Shown piece by piece: positions 11,774-23,477 of a stretch of DNA of 64,000 nucleotides. Origin of the DNA: Anseranas semipalmata (Eukaryota; Chordata; Aves; Anseriformes; Anseranatidae); NCBI GenBank assembly GCA_013399115.1, contig VXAA01006070.1:521150-585149 (forward strand). The letters run 5' to 3'. The notes under the pieces were generated by a model. It was given only the letters and a program-made list of their open reading frames with translations. It was not told where the DNA came from and ran no database searches. Both the position numbers and the translations under genes were made by a program. Numbering within the stretch: position 1 is the first letter of the stretch; every line of letters begins with the position of its first letter.

Positions 11774-13858
11774 CTGGAAGACAGAGCAAAAATAAAATTA
11801 GTACAAAGGGGAAATTGTAATTATCAATACACAGATTATCCTAAATTTCCCATAGATCATTCCTCCTGCCCCCCACCCCGCCCCGAACCCTGATTATGTG
11901 TCCCACACTGAGACAGCCAGCAAAACTGATACCTTCCTTTCTAAGCAAATTTTGTAGCTCCCTGACAAGCCAAAGGCAATGGCTTCAGTGAGAAAAGCCT
12001 CTCTCACCCACAATGTGTATGCTCCATCTCTAGCATCCACAGCCTGGGGAGCAAGATTCTGTAATGAAGCATCAAGGCTAGACTATCAGTACAGATACTG
12101 CAAGGAAGAGGACAGCTACATAGCAAAACTCCAGGGTGATGCCTTTGTACAGGAATCCAGCAAAAACTACAGAAAGGATGAATTCATCAAAAGCAGAGGT
12201 TCTGCATCAGGCCTTACTCAACAGTTGATTTTATCAGTGTTCATAAATATTTAACATAATGAACTACTCTTTTATTAAATAAACAATACTATTCTTCTGT
12301 TTAAGATGTCTTCAGAAATGGGCAGCAATTGCATTCTTCTCAGAAATGCCAATTTTCTTTTTAAACAGCAGAAAACAAGCACAGCAAGTTTGGGGGGAGA
12401 TGTTTGATCTCATTAGACTGAGAGACACAACCAAGCAAAAAACATGCGAGCCCTCTGCTACATAAATTCTTTTTTAGGGGGAAATACGTTTTAAAGAAAT
12501 TTTAGAAGACAAAGGAAAGTGAAGTCCTTTGGTGTCCTCAAAGGCTTCCAGCAGTGCCAGTGCACCCAGTGCATGCTGGAGGACCACTGTCCACTGGATG
12601 CTGCTCGCTGGGGCTGTGCTCTTGGAGACTGAGAAGCAGCAGAGCAGCTCTCCCCTTCGCTCTGCATCCCACCTCTGCCCATTCCCTGACGCATGGCAGA
12701 GACAGTCCATGCCTACCCCTCACCTCAGGAGGCATCAAAAACAATTTTCCAACTTTGCAGAGAAGTCTTGAGATAACTGCTAAAAAATATTATTTCTGTC
12801 TGTTCTGTTATGGGTCTGTGCAATGCCTTGTGTGATTTGGTGGGACGACTGGGTACTGAGAATCTTCAGGACAGCTATTAAAACTTGCACTCTTGTTTAA
12901 TAGACCCTCAGCAAAATCGCAAAAACACCTAAATTCACGATTCTTTAATATTGAAGTTCACCTAACAGCCAGAGGATGAAACAAGATGAAAGTCAACCCT
13001 CAGTCGTGCCTACAGATATCTTAACCATGGGACTGGCTTCCCAAGTTCAGGTTCATATTAATCTGTACAAAGCTAAACATTGGAAATCAGGCCTGAAGGA
13101 GAAATGAAAGTCTCCAGTTCTGTGCTACCTCTTGGCAGAAAGGTAAATTTGAGGATGGGTGACTTGGGAAACAGAGCTCTTCTCCTATAAGCCCTTATGC
13201 ATGTGAGAAACAGAAGGATGCTAAGCCCACAGTTGGAATTAATAGAAAATTTGAAATGAAATTTTATCTCCAAGTCATGTGTACCTCTGGTAATGCTAGA
13301 TTTCCGTGTAAGTGTTGCTCCAAGTCTTGCTGCCATTCCCATACTGTGTTTAGAGACATGAATTCTTGGTTTCTGACCCTAGCTACAGATTCTACTTAGC
13401 TCTAGATTCAATCTGAAGTTTTTAAAACAGCTCTAAATTAGCAACTTTGCCATCTTATCTTGCTTCACTAAAACAAACGAACAGTGATTTGTCCCAGTGC
13501 AATTTTCTTAAGAAACTTAGTCATTACATTATATTAGATAACCTCACAGCTTTTACGAACAAATTACCTTTCATTCTCCAAGAAACATTCATTTTGTGAG
13601 CTTCTTGAGTGATTGAACTTGGAATTAGCTGAAATTGCTGGAAACTACATTTACTGATGCTTGCTTTGTAACTAAACGTGCGGGCTTTTATGGAAACTAT
13701 CATCAGTGTGTAACCTTGAGTCATGCTATTCAGATTGTTCACAGCAGAGCAAAAAAGGCTTCTTGCCAAGCTAGCTGCAGTTCAAACTGATTGACAAAAG
13801 CAGAAAAACAAATTAAAGCAGTTAGGCTGAACTTACTTATCTAACATCATAAACTGGA

Positions 13859-13885
13859 AAACAAAACAAAACAAAACAAAAAAAC
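13859..13885. repeat. (AAAAC)n microsatellite
   Basis: About five copies of a pentanucleotide ACAAA/AAAAC unit on the plus strand. Confidence 0.9.
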
Positions 13886-14846
13886 AGAGAGCCCACTTCT
13901 AAATAATACATTAAACTGTTCTAAGACAAAGTGTAATGGCTCTAGGTCTCACTGCTGAAAGGTAAGGTTGTTGCGTGCACAACACACAGGTAGCAAGTTA
14001 AATTGGCCATAAAGATAAATTAATGGATGACTGGTGGAGTAAATTCCCAAGATTGAGTTTAAACTGTCCAGAAAGTCTTTGCACCTCAGAGGGTTATCAC
14101 TGCTCTGCTCCGCTGGCCCTCACTCAGGCTGGGGGAAGGTTTTACTGGTGGAGAATCTCAGGAGGAGAAAAAAGTTTCATGAAGTATTTGAGCTTGGATA
14201 GAGCCAAGACGGATTATCCCTTAATCTCCTTGCCTTTTCTCCATCATGCAGGGAATAAAACCACTGGCATTTCAGCTTGTTGGATGATTTTACTTCTCAG
14301 TGATCTGTGTATGTGCAGGTGATAACAGAACAATGTGGATGGAATGGTTTCTCCTTAACGCCTGCCTTTCTGTTGGCTGTAACTGCATAAAGACAGTTAC
14401 ATTTCCCAGAGATCCGTCCCAACATAGACACGTGTTCAGGTAATTTGTTCAGAGACTGAGACATTGTGTCCCTCCTTTAAAAAAATAGCTGCAAACTGTA
14501 CTAACTATGAAAAGCATAAAGCTAGAGGTAAGTAGAAGCATGCTGGATATTCAGCCGCTATGTTTACTACTACTGGAAACTGTCTATTTATGGTAATTAC
14601 AACCAGAACCCGAAAGCTTTAATCAAGATCAGGAGTCCATACCTCTAAGCGCTTGGTTTGCATAGTGGAAAGCAATCTTCACTGTAAATATTGACACTCT
14701 ACGTGGACAAGTCTTTCTTCCTCCCATTATGGCAATTAACCCAACATACTGCTTATAAAACAGCCCCATACTTATATCTGTATATATTTATAAATCCTAC
14801 CATTTATCCTGTATTTGGTGCTTTTTTTTTCTTAGGCCCAGACATA

Positions 14847-14883
14847 TAATAATAATAACAACAATAATAACTATAATTATAAT
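14847..14883. repeat. Imperfect (AAT)n tract
   Basis: Runs of ATAATAATAATAACAACAAT and related triplets with several interruptions. Confidence 0.85.
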
Positions 14884-16367
14884 AGCAACCATTATATACT
14901 CTTTTTCCATATAGAACCTGGGAAGTTTCTAAACCCATACAAAAATAGGCTGGACTACAAAGTGATTGGCAGCCATCGTCTATCTGCCGCTGTCATGAAG
15001 GGCTGATTCTACATATCAATAGTAGCAATGCTGGATTTTGGGCTTAATTTGCTCATTTACCACTGGATAACTTTAAAAATATTTAACCATAAGTGCATAT
15101 CTTAAACAGCTAGTTTTAATTGCTGAAGTTTTAATTGGAGTAGCTGGAGGACTTTATTGCCTGTTTGTATCAAGTAGGCTGATGTAGATTTATGTAAAAT
15201 GATAGAGATTATATTTAAACTGTTACTACAAGACTTATGTGATTTGTACCAGTCTTCAAAACACTCATTAGTGCTACTTAAACTGCCCTGTTTGTATTTA
15301 CTTGGCAGACTATGATCACTAGCAGAGTAACATATGCATCTACCAAAGAATTTGTCAAGTGATGTTTGGCTGTAATTATCAATGTCACTCCTACTGTGAT
15401 GATTGTTCTTTTCTCCCATCCTTCCTGTGTGTGGAGGAGAGAATAATTCATGGCAGGCAAGGGATTTCCCTATGAAATGTTTCTGCCATGTGTAAGTTTT
15501 TGATTCATGGGCTTGGATACCAGGGAGTTTTTCTTTTGTATTTACAGCTTCAGCTTGGGATGACAAGGTGTACTATAAAGAGCTCATTATTGAGGTTTTT
15601 CTTACTTTCATAGTACTTTGACAGTCTCCTTATTTTGGGCTTTCAGATGGCTACCAGTAGGCTAGCACACTGGAAGCTGTTATTTTTATATATTATCATT
15701 TTCCATGTCAATCTCCAGTTGCAGGTTTTAATTTAAAATATGATGTGCTCTGCATGACTTACACAGGAGTGTAACCCAATAAAAATGACTTCACAGGTAG
15801 AACTAATGTGACTTAACTTTAGCTATCTGAAAGTTAGACACCTCATCTAAGAGTGTCTAAAGTCACTGGAGAGATATGGGCATGTCTAAAGGGTGATTCA
15901 TCCTCTGGATGAAATCTGGAGAAATCTTCTCTCCAGTAAGGCAGCAAACACAACCAATACACTAGAAATTTCAAGTTGATTCTTACACACTTTAAGACTA
16001 GCCTGAGAAACCATTTCTGGGCAGCACCTACCCATGATTGTCATACTACAAAAGACAACCTTAAGCTGTCGAAATAACTCTTCAATAGTGCATGGCCTAT
16101 CTATCCTCAACTTGCACAAAACTGAAGCAAGTGTAAAAGGGGATGCATTCATTAAAGGCAAAAGACATTGCTACCATTTTTAGCAACTCTAATTATCATG
16201 TGTCTGATCTGCTTTTCACACAGGCTGCATTTCTTTAAAATGGGATGAAATCCTATTAGCCTGCTTAAAGTTTAAAAAATTAAGAAAAAATGTTTGCAAT
16301 AGGAATCCTTACCAGCAATACAAATACAAACATATATTTTAAACATAAGAAAAAAGATTTTATACAC

Positions 16368-16485
16368 TAAAGGTGGTTAGACACTGGCACAGGTTGCCCA
16401 GAGATATTGTGGAGTCAGCAGGGGGTTGGATGGGATGATATCCACCAATGCCTCCAACCTCAGCAACCCAGTGATACTGTGGGAC
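16368..16485 (+). mobile_element. CR1 LINE 3' fragment
   Basis: The plus strand carries GTTAGACACTGGCACAGGTTGCCCAGAGA, GGTTGGATGGGATGAT and CCTCCAACCTCAGCAACCCAGTGAT in the order of the CR1 3' region. The terminal repeat is degraded to gtgatactgtgg. The orientation is opposite to MDGA2. Confidence 0.85.
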
Positions 16486-16593
16486 ATTAAACTGTTACAT
16501 GTTCCAAAAAAAAAGTATTTCTAAAGCAGTGGGGTGAGAAACATGGGCTGATACGGCTGAAGTCCAGTGTGCTTCTGAGGTATTGATCAAAAC

Positions 16594-16609
16594 TACACAC
16601 ACACACACA
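16594..16609. repeat. Short (AC)n repeat
   Basis: About seven AC dinucleotides about 110 bases after the CR1 copy ending near 16485. Confidence 0.85.
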
Positions 16610-18648
16610 AGCTTAAAACTACATTGAAAATATGAAGATTCTACTGTTTTTCTCCCTGCTTAAGGTCTCAAATAATTAAAAAAAAAAGTAATGGGGGGAA
16701 AACTGTAAAAAATTATCTTCTCCTTTTAAGAAACATTCACATGATGTCTTTTATTTTCTGGGTAATGTTTATAATTATTTCTTACATCAATGCTGGCCTG
16801 CTGCTGTGCATGCTGCTAGCCCATTAACTGCTTTTCTAAGATTCCAGCATTTCAGATTATAACTATTGGATTTGCACTATAATAATGTATGTGATATCAT
16901 TATTTTATAGCTGGAGCTATAACATCCTTAAAATTAGCTTGGCAGTAGCTTGCTGACGCTAGTCATTGGACGAATGCATATTTGAAGCACACAAAGCCTC
17001 AGCGATTCTAGAACCCCTCTTTAAAGGGAAGTCACTTTAGGTTTATCCTATTGATTAGCATCCAGCTCATGATTTCTTCAACTGTAAATTTGTCAACACC
17101 AGAGTAACAGCGCTGAGCACCGCTCCAGAAGTGTCTCTCCATCTGGGGCACAACGTGACGGCTTCCTCTCTCCTGGGCAGCTGGATTTTGCTTTGGCACC
17201 CAATCAGCATGTTTGAAATGAGATGTTATTCACATCTGTGCTAATGGCAGATTCTAGCAGAAAAAAAGTGCGGTAGACAAAATATGCCTTTTATGTTGCA
17301 TGGGAATGTTCTTCCTGCCAGCCTGGGGCTAGAAATGCAAATGACATAATATTTCATTAACAGCTCAAATTCAGCACGATTGTGAGCCATAGCCAGGACC
17401 TCAGTCAACCTCCTGAGACCTTCCAGCATACAACCGCCACCATAAAGGAGCAGAAGTGACTGAGTGAGCTAAATGTTGTTTTTCTTTATTCGTAATGGGA
17501 GCTGGTCCAATGATTGGAGTACTGGTCAGTATTTAAGTCATGGGTGAAATTTCAAGGTACACAGGAGAGGGCAGTGACACAAGCCTACCTATCACAGCCA
17601 GCATGGAGATTGGGATTGCTGCAGTGAAACCCCAAATGTCTGCATGAAGCTTCTGCCCCTGATCACCTTCCGGGAGAGCCTGGGTCTTGCCCTAGTGTGT
17701 GCAGGGAGCTCCAAGGAGACCAGCTTCCCCCCACTAATGTTGGAACATAGACATTTACTCGAGTAAAGAGACCCAACGATGAACAAAGGTCCAACAGGGG
17801 CTGCAGCAGAATGACCAGCTTTGATATGTAAACAAGTTGTTTTAATTGAGCATTTGCCGAGATGAGCTTTGGGAAACATACTTAGCAAACACTTTAACAC
17901 TTTAACAGGCAAAACTTAAGATTCATCCATCACTATCGTTAGCAGATCTGGCATTAAGTGAAATGTGCAACTATGTTATTTAGAATTTGTATTTGAGGTT
18001 GTTTAATGTAATTTGTTCTGTTAATACTAATATAGTGCTAAAAATAATTTACGATGAGGTTGAGTAGGGCAGAGCCAATCATGAAGAATTCTACAAGCGA
18101 TGTACAAGATATTTACATTTTTTTTCCAGATTTGTTGACTATTTTAAATTATTTGATAATGATTTTGGAAAGTAATTCTTGGTCTGTGGATTGCTTTTGG
18201 CTCATCTGTTGTATATGATTTCCAGCTTTGGGCTCTCTTGGGTATTGGTATAGCACTACTGACTGGTGGATCCAACTGCTGGAGCTGTCCGACCTATGTG
18301 GCTAGCTGTGACTTGACCTGTCTGTCCTGCAGGATTAGCAAGGTTCCCCTGATAAACTCACACTTCCATGATTTCATGTTTACAAATATCTTCCCCTGGC
18401 ACACACTTCGTTTTTTCAGTTATGAAAACTTCCTGCTCAGCACATCAAGTTCCTGTGGTAATCTGCACAATGATGTCTTCAAGAGAGCTACCTTCTCTCT
18501 AAGTTATGTCTTGTCCATTCACTGTAATTTTTACAGATGAGAAACAAGAAGGTAATTCAGTTATTCATTAAATAATTACCCTCAGAAAGGTATTTTGAAC
18601 TATTTTAAGAGCTCTAGGAATTAATTCCTGGTAATGCTCCGAGACTGA

Positions 18649-18925
18649 ATAGAATCACAGAATCATACAATCATTTAGGTTGGAAAAGACCTCTAAGATC
18701 GTCAAAACCAACCAACAACGTAGCACTGCCAAGTCTGCCACTAAACCATGTCCCTAAGCACCACATCTACACATCTTCTGAATACCTCCAGGGATGGTGA
18801 CTCAACCACTTCCCTGGGCAGCCTGTTCCAATGCCTCACAACCCTTTCAGTGAAGAAATTTTTCCTAATATCCAACCTAAACCTCCCCTGGTGCAACTTG
18901 AGGCCATTTCCTAAAGATGGAAGGA
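18649..18925 (-). mobile_element. CR1 LINE 3' fragment
   Basis: It starts on the plus strand with atagaatcacagaatcatac, then TAGGTTGGAAAAGACCTCTAAGATCGTC and the blocks for GGCAGCCTGTTCCAATGCC and CTAATATCCAACCTAAACCTCCCCTGG. This is CR1 in minus orientation, about 275 bases, and fairly well conserved. Confidence 0.92.
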
Positions 18926-19445
18926 TGTAGAAATACTATATCTTTCCTGTTAAAGTGGATAAATCCTTCTCATGACAAACTTTTGGAGGAAAATATAGAA
19001 ACAACTTTTTCCACTTGCATAGAACCAGGAATCATCATTTCTCTCTCTCTTTTTTTTTTTTCTTTTTAATCATTCACATTCAAATAGAAACTTCTCAAAA
19101 TATGCTGATTCTGGCAAAAAAAAAAGTATTTTGATGATATCAAAACATTGATTTGATATCTTCAGAGTATTACTTGTTCTGTAGATTTTTCTTCAAAACT
19201 CATTGCCCTACAAAGTGTACAAAGTAAGAATAAACATCTGAAAATGAACAATTTCATGAAGATAACATTAATTTGTTATATTTTTACCTTTATATCACAG
19301 AAACTGATACGATTTTGGCAGTTCATTGTTGGACTGGCAATTAGTTCACACTATGCAACACAATGCAGCCATAACCTGTACAGCAGACCGAAGGCACCGC
19401 AGGAGGCATCGCAACACATTTCCTTGTACACAAAGATCTTCTTAC

Positions 19446-19623
19446 CACTATACTTGATGACCCGAATAGTTGAGTCCCCCTCCCCAAATCTGGTGATGGG
19501 TGTTAGACGGACTTCATACGCTTCTGGCTTGATCAGCTCAGTTAGGTTGTAGGTAATTAATTCTCCCTTTTGAATGTTTCCATTCACTGTAATTTCCTGT
19601 TCCCACCAACGCTGTTGTCCAGC
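19446..19623 (-). CDS. MDGA2: MDGA2 exon: second half of fibronectin type III domain
   Basis: This 178-base exon opens in phase 0 with [11 protein letters not shown], reads 59 codons to STIRVIKYS, and leaves one G of the next codon (phase 1). The acceptor is GATTTTAG ending at 19624; the donor is GTAAGA starting at 19445. It contains YNLTEL, an N-X-T glycosylation sequon, and the FnIII-type ending [19 protein letters not shown]. Joined to the 43.4 kb exon it gives LGIRQ-AGQQRWW, the FnIII sequence expected for MDGA2. The FnIII domain is therefore split by a 23.7 kb phase-0 intron. A reading through the donor runs on about 30 codons to a stop, as intron read-through does. The next coding piece is the microexon at 11753-11773. 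Confidence 0.97.
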
Positions 19624-20224
19624 CTAAAATCAAAAGAAGGATGCAAATGTCAGAGCTTTTGGGACAGACGTTGTTTTCACCTTAGAAGTGAAGGGGAGCA
19701 GACACAGACCTGTGCTGCCCCAGGTGTTTCCTTAAACCTTCAAACAATCAAGGAGGATTAGAGTTACAGCAAGAACCTGGGCATCCCTGAAATACCCTGC
19801 CACTGAGCATGTCTGTAAGAGAGAGATGAGATCACAGTCTGCAAAACCATCCATGAAGAGGCCACCCTGCCTGCCTTTCCCACCATCAGAGCTTCAGCTC
19901 CTCCTCTGCCCGCGCAGGTCCTGCACCAAGCCTCGGGCAGCCCGACGCCTGCTGGCATTGTGCAGCACGCAGAAGTGCACTGCATGCAGGAAAACACAGC
20001 GTTATTCAGTTCACCAGGATTTCTGACGTCCATCAGAGACTACAGCGAAGGACCGAGTGCCCGGTTTGTGACAGCGTTTTAGCACCCCAGCAGTCAAGCA
20101 GATGCTGAGGCATTTTTCAAAATCTCGCTGAATTTTTCCATCTTTTGGAGCCTACAATTCTTTGCAAATCTGCCCCTAAGTTTCAAACCCGCTTCTTAAA
20201 ATGTTTAATAATCCTTTTTTTCTT

Positions 20225-20225
20225 A

Positions 20226-20261
<36 letters not shown>
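20225..20261. repeat. (AAT)n microsatellite, about 12 copies
   Basis: An uninterrupted AAT/ATA trinucleotide array of about 36 bases, likely polymorphic. Confidence 0.95.
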
Positions 20262-20781
20262 CTGTTCATTTCAGTTTATTTCATCACCTTCCAAGGCTGA
20301 CTTTGGGCTCTCAAAGAGTCCTTGCTGTCGCTTCAAACCTGACCAGGTAAATTGGCTCCCCATGTCTGGCAGCCCTCTTTCCTGCATGATTTTAAAATAA
20401 CATTGGCCAAACGCAGTGCCAGAGGTGCTTTCTGTGGCAGCACACAGTGGGCTGAGACAGCGGCGGCACCGGGTGCCGGGTGCTGCCCACGTACGTGCAG
20501 GGGTGCTGGCCTGCTCCAACGGGTGCCCATCGCCTCCCCCTCACAGGCAACGAGGTTTCACAGCTGTCATTTGGGGTGTAATTTGGAGCTAATAAGAGCA
20601 TACTGGAGGACTGAAATGCAGTTTGATTTCCAAGCACTTACCCCTTTAGTGAGTGAGAAAGAAATAGGCTAGCTGTTAATGGCCTTAGTGCACAATTATC
20701 AGCAATCCTTGTAGTCTCAAAGATGGATGGATTTCAGAGAACAATGAAAGTCAATAGGAGCAAACAAGAGGCTGTTTTATT

Positions 20782-20840
20782 AAAAACAAACAAACAAACA
20801 AAAACAAAACAAAAAACAAAAACAAAGAAACAAAAAAAAC
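20782..20840. repeat. A-rich (AAAC)n repeat
   Basis: Variable A3-A6 blocks separated by single C, beginning with CAAACAAACAAACA and becoming irregular. Confidence 0.92.
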
Positions 20841-23446
20841 CATAGATTTCTGTGCTTTATAGACTGCAGTGTTTTCGACATCAAAATCTATATTTTCTTT
20901 TATTTATATGTCTTAAAATAAATGAAAAAATATCTAATTAAGAAGGCAGCACAAGAAGAGAGTGCCACGTTGTCTCTACAATTGTGTTGACTAGTTTATG
21001 GACAAGTAGAAATTATACACATTTTGGGCAGCAGAGTGGCTTGACATTTCAATATTACTTGTAGGTACTCAGGCTTATTACAGACACTATCTCCAGTAAA
21101 CAAAGGAAAAATCATTAAATATTTACCACACATCCCAAGACAACTGTACAGGTGCAGTTCTGCTAAAATGAGGTGTTCCACTAAGCATACTATACCTGTG
21201 AGTGCATGGAAATTCTTAGTTATTCCATGTTCATCAATGCAGAGCTTCATGTTTATTAAAACCAGAAAATCTTTTATTCCATACTTTAATTTGTGGGTGC
21301 AGTGAAAATGTACATTGAAATCACTGAAATCTAGTACTAAATCTACCACATTTCATGCAAATAAATGACATTTGCAGTAATATTAAGAAACTTCAAACTT
21401 TCAATTTATTTCAGTGGGAAAGAGATATCAATTTTTGGATCATTAAACCATGTTATGCAAGTACAATTACATGTCCATTAAATAAAACTCAGACTGCGAA
21501 GCAAAAAGCAAGAGTAATTCTTGAGAAAGTTGGGAATATGGAACTTGGTCTTCATTTTGCTGCCACTGAAGTCAATGTGTGTTTTACCGTGTTTTGAGCC
21601 TTTGCAGGGATGGGTTAAACCAATGCTGAGCCCATCTGAGACATTATTTCTGCTCTTACACATGCTGTATGCCATGCTACAGGCTCAGGTGGCTCCTGAG
21701 GGCTGGCCCCTCAGGGGTTAAGCAATGCATAAGAGAAATGCTAGGGGAAAAAATCTCAGATAAGGTTAAAAATGTAAAAACAAGTTACCGCAAGGAAAAA
21801 TACTGCTGACTACGCAAGGTGCAAGGCAGAGGCAGGTCGTTAACACAAACCCTGCACGTGCACAGGGTGGCAGCCTGCCTTTGACACCCAGGACCCGAAG
21901 CAGAAAGCTTTTGGGTGAGCAGATGGGAGCAGGGTGGGCCGGGAGGGGAGTGCGCTGCTGAGGGGCCCAGGGGCTGTGAGCTGCGGGGCCCACAGACGCT
22001 GCAGCTCAGCAGTGGGCAGCATCTGCCCAAGCAGCACCACCCCAGTGTCTCCCACAAGTAGCAGCACCCTTTCCCTGTTGCAGGCATTAAAATAACCCAC
22101 TCGGTAAGACACGATACTGATAAAACATCCACCACAACCTTGTACACGGCCTGGAACCGTGAAGCCTTCCTCTGCCAGCGGTTTCTCAGGGATACTACAC
22201 TATAAGGAGCTATTAAAGAAAATGAAGATGCTGCAGATACGTGCATTTATATTGTATCTTTATAAGATCATCCCAGTGGAGCTCATGAAAAATTTAAATT
22301 TGACAGATTCTGTTAGATGCCAGATCTTTGCTAGCTCTTGGAATGTAAAGACTGACCAACAAAAAACGAACCCCACAGTGCAGGCTGCTTAACAGAAATT
22401 CAGCCTTTTCTCCTTGTTTCTTCTTTGGATACCTGTGAATAAGGACATGCCATGGATATCACCTGGGCTTTGCACGGTGTGTTATTTGACATCCCACGGC
22501 TCACAAAGCAAGCATTGGCAGACATGAAGGCTAATGCCACTCAGACACCTTCCTTCTGTCCTCTGCCGACGAGCAGCCCTGGTTTTACGCCCCACACACC
22601 CATGTTCCTGCACCAAAGAAACCCCCCGGAGCCACTGAAACCCGAGTGCTCCAGGAGAGCAGTGCCAAATGCTACGTATGGACAATGGAAAAGTGTGTGA
22701 AGGTGCAAGCACAACGCTCTGATTCTTGGGCATGCAAAACAAAGCAGCCGTTGAATTCTGACCCGCACTAAGTGCTCCCAGCACAGATACACAGATTATA
22801 TGAAACATTGCAGAAATGAATGGGAAGGGTGCCTGGACCTTTCTTGCACTAATGCATAATGCACCGCGCAGCTCCCCAGGCTGTCAGGGAGCCCTCCCCG
22901 TAATCGATAAGCCTTGTCTCGAGGAGATCGTTGTCCTTGAGAGCAAAGTGATGGGTGTGCTGCGGAGAAGATATTACGGATAATTATGATAAGATTTAGA
23001 CTGTATTTTTAAAGCGGTGCATTGGGAATTTGCCCATATGAATCTTCTCACTCGGCCCCCGTGGACGGATGCTTGCCGCGTCTTGTGCAGTCAAACTGGA
23101 CAGTGCTTTTGGATAGAAGCTGCTGCTCCGTGGAGAAACTGAAAGCAAGCCGTGGCCAAAGCATATCCCAGCTGTTTTGTGAATGTCTGGAAATTTACCA
23201 AATTACCTAGTGAGTCAAATAGAATCAATTTATATTTTAAATGTGCAATGTTTTATGTGTCTATGTTTTTTAAACACATTTAAATTTTCTAAATTCTGCA
23301 AGACTTTTTTTTTTAACAATTGACTATGTGAGCTGTGAGCTGTATACCACTAAACATTATTTCGTGACTCTATCTGTCCCCTTCACAAAAATTAAGAATC
23401 AAAGTAACCCAAAATTCTGCAGAACATTAGCTAGTTTTCAACATTT

Positions 23447-23477
23447 AAAAAAAAAAAAAAAAACTCTTTTTTTTTTT
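23447..23477. repeat. A17-CTC-T11 inverted homopolymer pair
   Basis: About 17 A are followed by CTC and about 11 T, forming a potential 11-bp A:T hairpin with a short loop. Confidence 0.92.

Larger units (their letters stand above)
11774..19445 (-). other. MDGA2 intron between FnIII exon 2 and microexon
   Basis: A complete intron of 7,672 bases from GTAAGA (19445) to TCTTCCAG (11774). It contains an AAAAC repeat (13859-13885), an AAT-rich tract (14847-14883), a CR1 fragment in plus orientation (about 16368-16485), a short AC repeat (16594-16609) and a CR1 fragment in minus orientation (about 18649-18925). The rest is AT-rich single-copy-looking sequence without a supportable gene. Confidence 0.9.

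Noticed and set aside
15102..15566. 154-codon minus-strand open frame in AT-rich intron
   Set aside because: It is longer than usual for this composition, but among about 64 kb and six frames one such frame is expected by chance. No recognisable motif.
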